From Plasmopara viticola (Eukaryota; Oomycota; Peronosporomycetes; Peronosporales; Peronosporaceae): a stretch of DNA of 64,000 bases. Below, piece by piece: positions 14,901 to 26,426 of the stretch. The stretch is taken from assembly GCA_001695595.3 (NCBI GenBank), contig MBPM02000141.1:1-64000 (forward strand), given 5' to 3'. Within the stretch, counting starts at the first letter, position 1. Each line of letters begins with the position of its first letter. The notes beneath the pieces are model-generated. The model did not search any database, had not been told where the DNA came from, and saw only the letters and a program-made list of their open reading frames with translations. A program made the position numbers and the translations under genes.

Positions 14901-17900
14901 TATCTTCACAGCACTTCACGAAGCGAATATACGCTTGGTGTTTATTGCGTCTGCACACGTCTAGAATGATAGAAAGGACGTATGTATGGCCGTATATCTT
15001 CACAGCACTTCACGAGAGCGAATATACGCTTTGTTGTTGCTTTATTGCGTCTTCGCACGTCTAGAAAGATAGAAAGGGCGTATGTATGGCCGTATATCTT
15101 CAGCACTTCACGAAGAGCGAATATACGCTTTTTGTTGCTCTATTGCGTCTGCACACGTCTAGAAAGATAGAAAGGACGTATGTATGGCCGTATATCTTCA
15201 CAGCACTTCACGAGAGCGAATATACGCTTTGTTGTTGCTCTATTGCGTCTGCACGTCTAGAATGATAGAAAGGACGTATGTATGGCCGTATATCTTCACA
15301 GCACTTCACGAGAGCGAATATACGCTTGTTGTTGCTCTATTGCGTCTGCGCACGTCTAGAAAGATAGAAAGGACGTATGTATGGCCGTGTATCTTCACAG
15401 CACTTCACGAGCGAATATACGCTTCGTTGTTGCTCTATTGCGTCTGCGCACGTCTAGAATGATAGAAAGGACGTATGTATGGCCGTGTATCTTCACAGCA
15501 CTTCACGAAGCAAATATACGCTTTGTTGTTGCTTATTGCGTCTTCGCACGTCTAGAAAGATAGAAAGGACGTATGTATGGCCGTATATCTTCACAGCACT
15601 TCACGAAGCGAATATACGCTTGTGGTTCTATTGCGTCTGCACACGTCTAGAAAGATAGAAAGGACGTATGTATGGCCGTATATCTTCACAGCACTTCACG
15701 AGAGCGAATATACGCTTTGTTGTTGCTCTATTGCGTCTCGCACGTCTAGAAGATAGAAAGGACGTATGTATGGCCGTATATCTTCACAGCACTTCACGAG
15801 AGCGAATATACGCTTTGTTGTTGCTTATTGCGTCTTCGCACGTCTAGAAGATAGAAAGGACGTATGTATGGCCGTGTATCTTCACAGCACTTCACGAAGC
15901 AAATATACGCTTAGCGGTGGTTCTATTGCGTCTGCACACGTCTAGAAAGATAGAAAGGACGTATGTATGGCCGTATATCTTCACAGCACTTCACGAGAGC
16001 GAATATACGCTTTGTTGTTGCTCTATTGCGTCTTCGCACGTCTAGAAAGATAGAAAGGACGTATGTATGGCCGTGTATCTTCACAGCACTTCACGAGAGC
16101 GAATATACGCTTTGTGTTTCTATTGCGTCTGTACACGTCTAGAAAGATAGAAAAGACGTATGTATGGCCGTATATCTTCACAGCACTTCACGAGAGCGAA
16201 TATACGCTTTGTTGTTGCTTATTGCGTCTTCGCACGTCTAGAAGATAGAAAGGACGTATGTATGGCCGTATATCTTCACAGCACTTCACGAAGAGCGAAT
16301 ATACGCTTTTTGTTGCTCTATTGCGTCTCGCACGTCTAGAAAATAGAAAGGACGTATGTATGGCCGTATATCTTCACAGCACTTCACGAGAGCGAATATA
16401 CGCTTTGTTGTTGCTCTATTGCGTCTGCGCACGTCTAGAAAGATAGAAAGGACGTATGTATGGCCGTGTATCTTCACAGCACTTCACGAAGCAAATATAC
16501 GCTTAGTGGTGGCTCTAATGCGTCTACACACGTCTAGAATGATAGAAAGGACGTATGTATGGCCGTATATCTTCACAGCACTTCACGAGCGAATATACGC
16601 TTTGTTGTTGCTTATTGCGTCTCGCACGTCTAGAAAGATAGAAAGGACGTATGTATGGCCGTATATCTTCACAGCACTTCACGAAGCAATATACGCTTTT
16701 TGTTGCTCTATTGCGTCTGCGCACGTCTAGAATGATAGAAAGGACGTATGTATGGCCGTATATCTTCACAGCACTTCACGAGAGCGAATATACGCCTTGT
16801 TGTTGCTCTATTGCGTCTGCGCACGTCTAGAAAGATAGAAAGGACGTATGTATGGCCGTATATCATCACAGCACTTCACGAAGCAAATATACGCTTTGCG
16901 TTGGTTATTGCGTCTGCACACGTCTAGAATGATAGAAAGGACGTATGTATGGCCGTATATCTTCACAGCACTTCACGAGAGCGAATATACGCTTTGTTGT
17001 TGCTTTATTGCGTCTTCGCACGTCTAGAAAGATAGAAAGGACGTATGTATGGCCGTATATCTCAGCACTTCACGAAGAGCGAATATACGCTTTTTGTTGC
17101 TCTATTGCGTCTGCACACGTCTAGAATGATAGAAAGGACGTATGTATGGCCGTATATCTTCACAGCACTTCACGAGAGCGAATATACGCTTTGTTGTTGC
17201 TCTATTGCGTCTGCGCACGTCTAGAATGATAGAAAGGACGTATGTATGGCCGTATCTTCACAGCACTTCACGAGAGCAAATATACGCTTTGTTATTTCTT
17301 TTTGCGTCTTCGGACGTCTAGAAAGATAGAAAGGACGTATGTATGGCCGTATATCTTCACAGCACTTCACGAGAGCGAATATCCGCTTTGTTGTTGCTCT
17401 ATTCGTCTGCGCACGTCTTGAAAGATAGAAAGGACGTATGTTTGGCCGTGTATCTTCACAGCACTTCACGAGAGCGAATATACGCTTGTTGTTGCTCTAT
17501 TGCGTCTGCGCACGTCTAGAAAGATAGAAAGGACGTATGTATGGCCGTATATCTTCACAGCACTTCACGAAGCGAATATACGCTTGCGTGGTTATTGCGT
17601 CTGCACACGTCTAGAATGATAGAAAGGACGTATGTATGGCCGTATATCTTCACAGCACTTCACGAGAGCGAATATACGCTTTGTTGTTGCTTATTGCGTC
17701 TGCGCACGTCTAGAAAGATAGAAAGGACGTATGTATGGCCGTATATCTTCACAGCACTTCACGAGCGAATATACGCTTTTTGTTGCTTATTGCGTCTGCG
17801 CACGTCTAGAATGATAGAAAGGACGTATGTATGGCCGTATATCTTCACAGCACTTCACGAGAGCGAATATACGCTTTGTTGTTGCTCTATTGCGTCTGCG

Positions 17901-18784
17901 CACGTCTAGAAAGATAGAAAGGACGTATGTATGGCCGTATATCTTCACAGCACTTCACGAAGCAAATATACGCTTGTGGTTTATTGCGTCTGCACACGTC
18001 TAGAATGATAGAAAGGACGTATGTATGGCCGTATATCTTCACAGCACTTCACGAGAGCGAATATACGCTTTGTTGTTGCTTTATTGCGTCTCGCACGTCT
18101 AGAAAGATAGAAAGGACGTATGTATGGCCGTATATCTCAGCACTTCACGAAGAGCGAATATACGCTTTTTGTTGCTCTATTGCGTCTGCACACGTCTAGA
18201 ATGATAGAAAGGACGTATGTATGGCCGTATATCTTCCTAGCACTTCACGAGAGCGAATATACGCTTCGTTGTTGCTCTATTGCGTCTGCGCACGTCTAGA
18301 ATGATAGAAAGGACGTATGTATGGCCGTATCTTCACAGCACTTCACGAGAGCGAATATACGCTTTGTTGTTGCTTTATTGCGTCTGCACGTCTAGAAAGA
18401 TAGAAAGGACGTATGTATGGCCGTATATCTTCACAGCACTTCACGAGAGCGAATATACGCTTTTTGTTGCTCTTTGCGTCTGCACACGTCTAGAAAGATA
18501 GAAAGGACGTATGTATGGCCGTATATCTTCACAGCACTTCACGAGAGCGAATATACGCTTTGTTGTTGCTCTATTGCGTCTGCGCACGTCTAGAAAGATA
18601 GAAAGGACGTATGTATGGCCGTGTATCTTCACAGCACTTCACGAAGCGAATATACGCTTTGCGTTGTTATTGCGTCTGCACACGTCTAGAATGATAGAAA
18701 GGACGTATGTATGGCCGTATATCTTCACAGCACTTCACGAGAGCGAATATACGCTTTGTTGTTGCTTTATTGCGTCTTCGCACG

Positions 18785-18884
18785 TCTAGAAAGATAGAAA
18801 GGACGTATCTATGGCCGTATATCAACTCAGCACTTCACAAGAGCGAATATACGCTTTCTTGTTGCTCTATTGCGATTGCACACG
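18785..18884 (+). repeat. Type C monomer, clean 100-bp exemplar
   Basis: C is marked by GTATCTATGG in place of GTATGTATGG, ATCAACTCAGC in place of ATCTTCACAGC, CACAAGAGCG, CTTTCTTGTTGCTC, and GCGATTGCACACG in place of GCGTCTTCGCACG. It is the rarest and most diverged of the four subtypes. Here it follows an A copy (18685-18784) and precedes a D copy (18885-18984). Confidence 0.9.
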
Positions 18885-19864
18885 TCTAGAATGATAGAAA
18901 GGACGTATGTATGGCCGTATATCTTCACAGCACTTCACGAGAGCGAATATACGCTTCGTTGTTGCTCTATTGCGTCTGCGCACGTCTAGAATGATAGAAA
19001 GGACGTATGTATGGCCGTATCTTCACAGCACTTCACGAGAGCGAATATACGCTTTGTGTTATTGCGTCTGCACACGTCTAGAATGATAGAAAGGACGTAT
19101 GTATGGCCGTATATCTTCACAGCACTTCACGAGAGCGAATATACGCTTTGTTGTTGCTTTATTGCGTCTTCGCACGTCTAGAAAGATAGAAAGGACGTAT
19201 GTATGGCCGTATATCTTCTTAGCACTTCACGAGCGAATATACGCTTTGTTGTTGCTCTATTGCGTCTGCGCACGTCTAGAATGATAGAAAGGACGTATGT
19301 ATGGCCGTATATCTTCACAGCACTTCACGAGAGCGAATATACGCTTCGTTGTTGCTCTATTGCGTCTGCGCACGTCTAGAAAGATAGAAAGGACGTATGT
19401 ATGGCCGTGTATCTTCACAGCACTTCACGAAGCAAATATACGCTTTGTTGTTGCTCTATTGCGTCTGCGCACGTCTAGAATGATAGAAAGGACGTATGTA
19501 TGGCCGTATCTTCACAGCACTTCACGAAGCAAATATACGCTTGCGTGGTTATTGCGTCTGCACACGTCTAGAATGATAGAAAGGACGTATGTATGGCCGT
19601 ATATCTTCACAGCACTTCACGAGAGCGAATATACGCTTTGTTGTTGCTTTATTGCGTCTTCGCACGTCTAGAAAGATAGAAAGGACGTATGTATGGCCGT
19701 ATATCTTCCTAGCACTTCACGAGCGAATATACGCTTTCTTGTTGCTCTATTGCGTCTGCACACGTCTAGAATGATAGAAAGGACGTATGTATGGCCGTAT
19801 ATCTTCCTAGCACTTCACGAGAGCGAATATACGCTTCGTTGTTGCTCTATTGCGTCTGCGCACG

Positions 19865-19964
19865 TCTAGAATGATAGAAAGGACGTATGTATGGCCATGT
19901 ATCTTCACAGCACTTCACGAGAGCGAATATACGCTTTGTTGTTGCTTTATTGCGTCTTCGCACG
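19865..19964 (+). repeat. GGCCATGTATC marker monomer, copy 1
   Basis: This 100-bp monomer has a B-like GTGTATC region with a private G-to-A change (GGCCATGTATC), joined to an A-type second half (CACGAGAGCG, TTTATTGCGTCTTCGCACG). It is identical over its full length to the monomer at 22145-22244, exactly 2280 bp downstream. Both are preceded by a D copy with CTTCCTAGC and CTTCGTTGTTGC. Confidence 0.85.
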
Positions 19965-20164
19965 TCTAGAAAGATAGAAAGGACGTATGTATGGCCGTAT
20001 ATCTTCACAGCACTTCACGGGAGCGAATATACGCTTTGTTGTTGCTCTGTTGCGTCTGCACACGTCTAGAAAGATAGAAAGGACGTATGTATGGCCGTAT
20101 ATCTTCACAGCACTTCACGAGAGCGAATATACGCTTTGTTGTTGCTTTATTGCGTCTTCGCACG

Positions 20165-20264
20165 TCTAGAAAGATAGAAAGGGCGTATCTATGGCCGTAT
20201 ATTAACTCAGCACTTCACAAGAGCGAATATACGCTTTCTTGTTGCTCTATTGCGATTGCACACG
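20165..20264 (+). repeat. Type C monomer, ATTAACTCAGC variant
   Basis: This is a full-length C copy with AAAGGGCGTATCTATGG and ATATTAACTCAGC, then CACAAGAGCG, CTTTCTTGTTGC and GCGATTGCACACG. It lies between an A copy and a D copy, as the tetramer order predicts. ATTAACTCAGC recurs near 52.1 kb. Later C copies have ATTAATTCAGC. Confidence 0.85.
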
Positions 20265-21155
20265 TCTAGAATGATAGAAAGGACGTATGTATGGCCGTAT
20301 ATCTTCACAGCACTTCACGAGAGCGAATATACGCTTCGTTGTTGCTCTATTGCGTCTGCGCACGTCTAGAATGATAGAAAGGACGTATGTATGGCCGTGT
20401 ATCTTCACAGCACTTCACGAAGCAAATATACGCTTTGTTGTTGCTTTATTGCGTCTTCGCACGTCTAGAAAGATAGAAAGGACGTATCTATGGCCGTATA
20501 TCTTCACAGCACTTCACGAGAGCGAATATACGCTTTGTTGTTGCTCTATTGCGTCTGCACGTCTAGAAGATAGAAAGGACGTATGTATGGCCGTGTATCT
20601 TCACAGCACTTCACGAAGCAAATATACGCTTAGTGGTGGTTCTATTGCGTCTGCACACGTCTAGAAAGATAGAATGGACGTATGTATGGCCGTATATCTT
20701 CACAGCACTTCACGAGAGCGAATATACGCTTTGTTGTTTTATTGCGTCTTCGCACGTCTAGAATGATAGAAAGGACGTATGTATGGCCGTATATCTTCCT
20801 AGCACTTCCCAAGAGCGAATATACGCTTTCTTGTTGCTCTATTGCGTCTTCGCACGTCTAGAATAATAGAAATGACGTATGTATGGCCGTATATCTTCAC
20901 AGCACTTCACGAGAGCGAATATACGCTTTGTTGTTGCTCTATTGCGTCTGCGCACGTCTAGAAAGATAGAAAGGACGTATGTATGGCCGTGTATCTTCAC
21001 AGCACTTCACGAAGCAAATATACGCTTAGCGATGGTTCTATTGCGTCTGCACACGTCTAGAATGATAGAAAGGACGTATGTATGGCCGTATATCTTCACA
21101 GCACTTCACGAGAGCGAATATACGCTTTGTTGTTGCTTTATTGCGTCTTCGCACG

Positions 21156-21254
21156 TCTAGAATGATAGAAAGGACGTATGTATGGCCGTATATCTTCACA
21201 GCACTTCTTAAGTGCGATTATACGCTTTTATGTTGCTCTAGTGCGTCTTGTACG
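21156..21254 (+). repeat. Highly diverged full-length monomer
   Basis: At 99 bp this is among the most diverged full-length copies seen. It reads CACTTCTTAAGTGCGATTATA, then CGCTTTTATGTTGCTC, AGTGCGTCTTGTACG. The next copy also has private changes (GTATATATGG, ATCATCTCAGC). Flanking A and D copies are near consensus. Confidence 0.75.
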
Positions 21255-21647
21255 TCTAGAATGATAGAAAGGACGTATATATGGCCGTATATCATCTCAG
21301 CACTTCACGAGAGCGAATATACGCTTCGTTGTTGCTCTATTGCGTCTGCGCACGTCTAGAAAGATAGAAAGGACGTATGTATGGCCGTGTATCTTCACAG
21401 CACTTCACGAAGCAAATATACGCTTAGCGATTGTTCTATTGCGTCTGCACACGTCTAGAATGATAGAAAGGACGTATGTATGGCCGTATATCTTCACAGC
21501 ACTTCACGAGCGAATATACGCTTTGTTGTTGCTTTATTGCGTCTTCGCACGTCTAGAAAGATAGAAAGGGCGTATGTATGGCCGTATATCTTCCCAGCAC
21601 TTCACGAGCGAATATACGCTTTTGTTGCTCTATTGCGTCTGCGCACG

Positions 21648-22044
21648 TCTAGAATGATAGAAAGGACGTATGTATGGCCGTATATCTTCACAGCACTTCA
21701 CGAGAGCGAATATACGCTTCGTTGTTGCTCTATTGCGTCTGCGCACGTCTAGAAAGATAGAAAGGACGTATGTATGGCCGTGTATCTTCACAGCACTTCA
21801 CGAAGCAAATATACGCTTAGCGATGGTTCGATTGCGTCTGCACACGTCTAGAATGATAGAAAGGACGTATGTATGGCCGTATATCTTCACAGCACTTCAC
21901 GAGAGCGAATATACGCTTTGTTGTTGCTTTATTGCGTCTTCGCACGTCTAGAAAGATAGAAAGGACGTATGTATGGCCGTATATCTTCAGCACTTCACAA
22001 GAGCGAATATACGCTTTCTTGTTGCTCTATTGCGATTGCACACG
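21648..22044 (+). repeat. Clean D-B-A-C tetramer, ~399-bp higher-order unit
   Basis: The order is D (21648-21747), B (21748-21846), A (21847-21946) and C (21947-22044), and another D starts at 22045. The same order is seen at 18489-18884 and at 60659-60958 onward. Because A may be followed by B or by C, the dimer can be seen as a tetramer that skips C and D, or the tetramer as a dimer with C-D inserted. The B copy here has GATGGTTCG, a local variant. Confidence 0.85.
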
Positions 22045-22144
22045 TCTAGAATGATAGAAAGGACGTATGTATGGCCGTATATCTTCCTAGCACTTCACGA
22101 GAGCGAATATACGCTTCGTTGTTGCTCTATTGGGTCTGCGCACA
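22045..22144 (+). repeat. Type D monomer, 100-bp exemplar
   Basis: D carries CTTCCTAGC (often CTTCACAGC in other copies), CACGAGAGCG, CTTCGTTGTTGCTC and a TCTGCGCAC-type end. This copy also has two private changes, TTGGGTCTG and CACATCTAGA at the junction with the next monomer. D normally follows C and precedes B. Confidence 0.85.
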
Positions 22145-22244
22145 TCTAGAATGATAGAAAGGACGTATGTATGGCCATGTATCTTCACAGCACTTCACGA
22201 GAGCGAATATACGCTTTGTTGTTGCTTTATTGCGTCTTCGCACG
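22145..22244 (+). repeat. GGCCATGTATC marker monomer, copy 2
   Basis: This copy is identical to the monomer at 19865-19964, including the private GGCCATGTATC. It is preceded by a C copy and a D copy in the same order as the first. A private change in the preceding D here (TTGGGTCTGCGCACA) is absent from the first pair, so it probably arose after the duplication. Confidence 0.85.
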
Positions 22245-22932
22245 TCTAGAAAGATAGAAAGGACGTATGTATGGCCGTATATCTTCCTAGCACTTCACAA
22301 GAGCGAATATACGCTTTCTTGTTGCTCTATTGCGTCTGCACACGTCTAGAAAGATAGAAAGGACGTATGTATGGCCGTATATCTTCACAGCACTTCACGA
22401 GAGCGAATATACGCTTTGTTGTTGCTTTATTGCGTCTTCGCACGTCTAGAATGATAGAAAGGACGTATGTATGGCCGTGTATCTTCACAGCACTTCACGA
22501 AGCAAATATACGCTTCGTGGTGGTTCTATTGCGTCTGCACACGTCTAGAAAGATAGAAAGGACGTATGTATGGCCGTATATCTTCACAGCACTTCACGAA
22601 GCAAATATACGCTTCGTTGTTGCTCTATTGCGTCTGCACACGTCTAGAATGATAGAAAGGACGTATGTATGGCCGTATATCTTCACAGCACTTCACGAAG
22701 CAATATACGCTTCGGTGGTCTATTGCGTCTGCGCACGTCTAGAAATAGAAAGGACGTATGTATGGCCGTGTATCTTCACAGCACTTCACGAAGCAAATAT
22801 ACGCTTGCGGTTGTTCTATTGCGTCTGCGCACGTCTAGAAAAATAGAAAGGACGTATGTATGGCCGTGTATCTTCACAGCACTTCACAAAGCAAATATAC
22901 GCTTCGTTGTTGCTCTATTGCGTCTGTACACG

Positions 22933-25900
22933 TCGTGAAAGATAGAAAAGACGTATGTATGGCCGTATATCTTCACAGCACTTCACGAGAGCGAATATAC
23001 GCTTTGTTGTTGCTTTATTGCGTCTTCGCACGTCTAGAAAGATAGAAAGGACGTATGTATGGCCGTGTATCTTCACAGCACTTCACGAAGCAAATATACG
23101 CTTCGTGTTCTATTGCGTCTGCATAGAAAGGACGTATCTATGGCCGTATATCTTCACAGCACTTCACGAGAGCGAATATACGCTTTGTTGTTGCTTTATT
23201 GCGTCTGCACACGTCTAGAAAGATAGAAAGGACGTATGTATGGCCGTGTATCTTCACAGCACTTCACGAAGCAAATATACGCTTAGTGGTGGTTCTATTG
23301 CGTCTGCACACGTCTAGAAAGATAGAAAGGACGTATGTATGGCCGTATATCTTCACAGCACTTCACGAGAGCGAATATACGCTTTGTTGTTGCTTTATTG
23401 CGTCTTCGCACGTCTAGAATGATAGAAAGGACGTATGTATGGCCGTGTATCTTCACAGCACTTCACGAAGCAATATACGCTTAGTGGTTCTATTGCGTCT
23501 GCACACGTCTAGAAAGATAGAAAGGACGTATGTATGGCCGTATATCTTCACAGCACTTCACGAGAGCGAATATACGCTTTGTTGTTGCTTTATTGCGTCT
23601 GCGCACGTCTAGAAAGATAGAAAGGACGTATGTATGGCCGTGTATCTTCACAGCACTTCACGAAGCAATATACGCTTAGTGTGTTCTATTGCGTCTGCAC
23701 ACGTCTAGAATGATAGAAAGGACGTATGTATGGCCGTATATCTTCACAGCACTTCACGAGAGCGAATATACGCTTTGTTGTTGCTTTATTGCGTCTTCGC
23801 ACGTCTAGAATGATAGAAAGGATGTATGTATGGCCGTGTATCTTCACAGCACTTCACGAAGCAATATACGCTTGTGTGTTCTATTGCGTCTGCACACGTC
23901 TAGAATGATAGAAAGGACGTATGTATGGCCGTATATCTTCACAGCACTTCACGAGAGCGAATATACGCTTCGTTGTTGCTTTATTGCGTCTTCGCACGTC
24001 TAGAATGATAGAAAGGACGTATGTATGGCCGTGTATCTTCACAGCACTTCACGAAGCAAATATACGCTTAGTGGTGGTTCTATTGCGTCTACACACGTAT
24101 TGAATGATTGAAAGGACGTATGTATGGCCGTGTATCTTCACAGCACTTCACGAAGCAAAATATACGCTTCGTTGTTGCTCTATTGCGTCTGCACGTCTAG
24201 AAAGATAGAAAGGACGTATGTATGGCCGTATATCTTCACAGCACTTCACGAGAGCGAATATACGCTTTGTTGTTGCTTTATTGCGTCTTCGCACGTCTAG
24301 AATGATAGAAAGGACGTATGTATGGCCGTGTATCTTCACAGCACTTCACGAAGCAAATATACGCTTAGTGGTGGTTCTATTGCGTCTGCACACGTCTAGA
24401 ATGATAGAAAGGACGTATGTATGGCCGTATATCTTCACAGCACTTCACGAGAGCGAATATACGCTTGTTGTTGCTTTATTGCGTCTTCGCACGTCTAGAA
24501 TGATAGAAAGGACGTATGTATGGCCGTATCTTCACAGCACTTCACGAAGCAAATATACGCTTGCGGTGGTTCTATTGCGTCTGCGCACGTCTAGAAAAAT
24601 AGAAAGGACGTATGTATGGCCGTGTATCTTCACAGCACTTCACAAAGCAAATACGCTTAGCGTGTTCTATTGCGTCTGCACACGTCTAGAATGATAGAAA
24701 GGACGTATGTATGGCCGTATATCTTCACAGCACTTCACGAGAGCGAATATACGCTTTGTTGTTGCTTTATTGCGTCTTCGCACGTCTAGAAAGATAGAAA
24801 GGACGTATGTATGGCCGTGTATCTTCACAGCACTTCACGAAGCAATATACGCTTGTGTGTTCTATTGCGTCTGCACACGTCTAGAATGATAGAAAGGACG
24901 TATGTATGGCCGTATATCTTCACAGCACTTCACGAGAGCGAATATACGCTTTGTTGTTCTTATTGCGTCTTCGCACGTCTAGAAAGATAGAAAGGACGTA
25001 TGTATGGCCGTGTATCTTCACAGCACTTCACGAAGCAAATATACGCTTAGTGTGTTCTATTGCGTCTGCACACGTCTAGAATGATAGAAAGGACGTATGT
25101 ATGGCCGTATATCTTCACAGCACTTCACGAGAGCGAATATACGCTTTGTTGTTGCTTTATTGCGTCTTCGCACGTCTAGAAAGATAGAAAGGACGTATGT
25201 ATGGCCGTATATCTTCACAGCACTTCACGAAGCAAATACGCTTAGTGTGTTCTATTGCGTCTGCACACGTCTAGAATGATAGAAAGGACGTATGTATGGC
25301 CGTATATCTTCACAGCACTTCACGAGAGCGAATATACGCTTTGTTGTTGCTTATTGCGTCTCGCACGTCTAGAATGATAGAAAGGACGTATGTATGGCCG
25401 TATCTTCACAGCACTTCACGAAGCAAATATACGCTTGTTGTGCTCTATTGCGTCTGCGCACGTCTAGAAAGATAGAAAGGACGTATGTATGGCCGTGTAT
25501 CTTCACAGCACTTCACGAAGCAAATATACGCTTAGTGTTCTATTGCGTCTGCGCACGTCTAGAATGATAGAATGGACGTATGTATGGCCGTATATCTTCA
25601 CAGCACTTCACGAGAGCGAATATACGCTTTGTTGTTGCTTATTGCGTCTTCGCACGTCTAGAAAGATAGAAAGGACGTATGTATGGCCGTGTATCTTCAC
25701 AGCACTTCACGAAGCAAATATACGCTTAGTGTGTTCTATTGCGTCTGCACACGTCTAGAATGATAGAAAGGACGTATGTATGGCCGTATATCTTCACAGC
25801 ACTTCACGAGAGCGAATATACGCTTGTTGTTGCTTTATTGCGTCTTCGCACGTCTAGAATGATAGAAAGGACGTATGTATGGCCGTGTATCTTCACAGCA

Positions 25901-26338
25901 CTTCACGAAGCAAATATACGCTTAGTGTGTTCTATTGCGTCTGCACACGTCTAGAATGATAGAAAGGACGTATGTATGGCCGTATATCTTCACAGCACTT
26001 CACGAGAGCGAATATACGCTTTGTTGTTGCTTTATTGCGTCTTCGCACGTCTAGAAAGATAGAAAGGACGTATGTATGGCCGTGTATCTTCACAGCACTT
26101 CACGAAGCAAATATACGCTTAGCGTGTTCTATTGCGTCTGCACACGTCTAGAAATAGAAAGGACGTATGTATGGCCGTATATCTTCACAGCACTTCACGA
26201 GAGCGAATATACGCTTTGTGTTGCTTATTGCGTCTGCGCACGTCTAGAATGATAGAAAGGACGTATGTATGGCCGTATATCTTCAGCACTTCACGAGAGC
26301 GAATATACGCTTTTTTTGCTCTATTGCGTCTGCGCACG
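22933..26338 (+). repeat. A-B dimer-dominated block
   Basis: A copies alternate with B copies, many of which read CTTAGTGGTGG, CTTAGTGTG or CTTGTGTG. Clear C copies are absent. The block opens with a copy whose XbaI site is changed to TCGTGA. Another site is lost near 24.1 kb (CGTATTGAATGATTG). Near 23.12 kb a junction reads GTCTGCATAGAAAGG, deleting the end of one monomer and the start of the next, including the XbaI site. Confidence 0.75.
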
Positions 26339-26426
26339 TCTAGAATGATAGAAAGGACGTATATCTTCCTAGCACTTTAGGAGAGCGAATATACGTTTCG
26401 TTGTTGCTCTAGTGCGTCTGCGCACG
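26339..26426 (+). repeat. Private 88-bp monomer, copy 1
   Basis: GGACGTATATCTTCC lacks 12 bp between two CGTAT motifs, as expected for a deletion between short direct repeats. Private bases include ACTTTAGGAGAGCG, ATACGTTTCG and CTCTAGTGCG. The next monomer has GAAAAGACG. The 88-bp sequence is repeated at 29432-29519. Confidence 0.88.

Larger units (their letters stand above)
399..18488 (+). repeat. Indel-rich hybrid-monomer block
   Basis: Most monomers here are 93-98 bp and carry small deletions such as TCTAGAAGATAG, GCTTATTGCG, GTCTCGCACG, CGCTTGTTGTTGC, GCAATATACG and GCCGTATCTTC. These fall on positions that separate subtypes. B-like copies are mostly reduced to forms such as CGCTTGTGTTCTATTG. 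No gene or unique DNA interrupts the block. Its edges are approximate. Confidence 0.75.
18489..22932 (+). repeat. Clean tetramer/dimer block
   Basis: Most monomers here are 99 or 100 bp, and A, B, C and D are easy to tell apart. C copies with AACTCAGC occur at 18785-18884 and 20165-20264, and a shorter C (TCTTCAGC) lies at 21947-22044. The order A-C-D-B and the shorter A-B both occur. The GGCCATGTATC monomer is present twice, 2280 bp apart. Confidence 0.8.
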
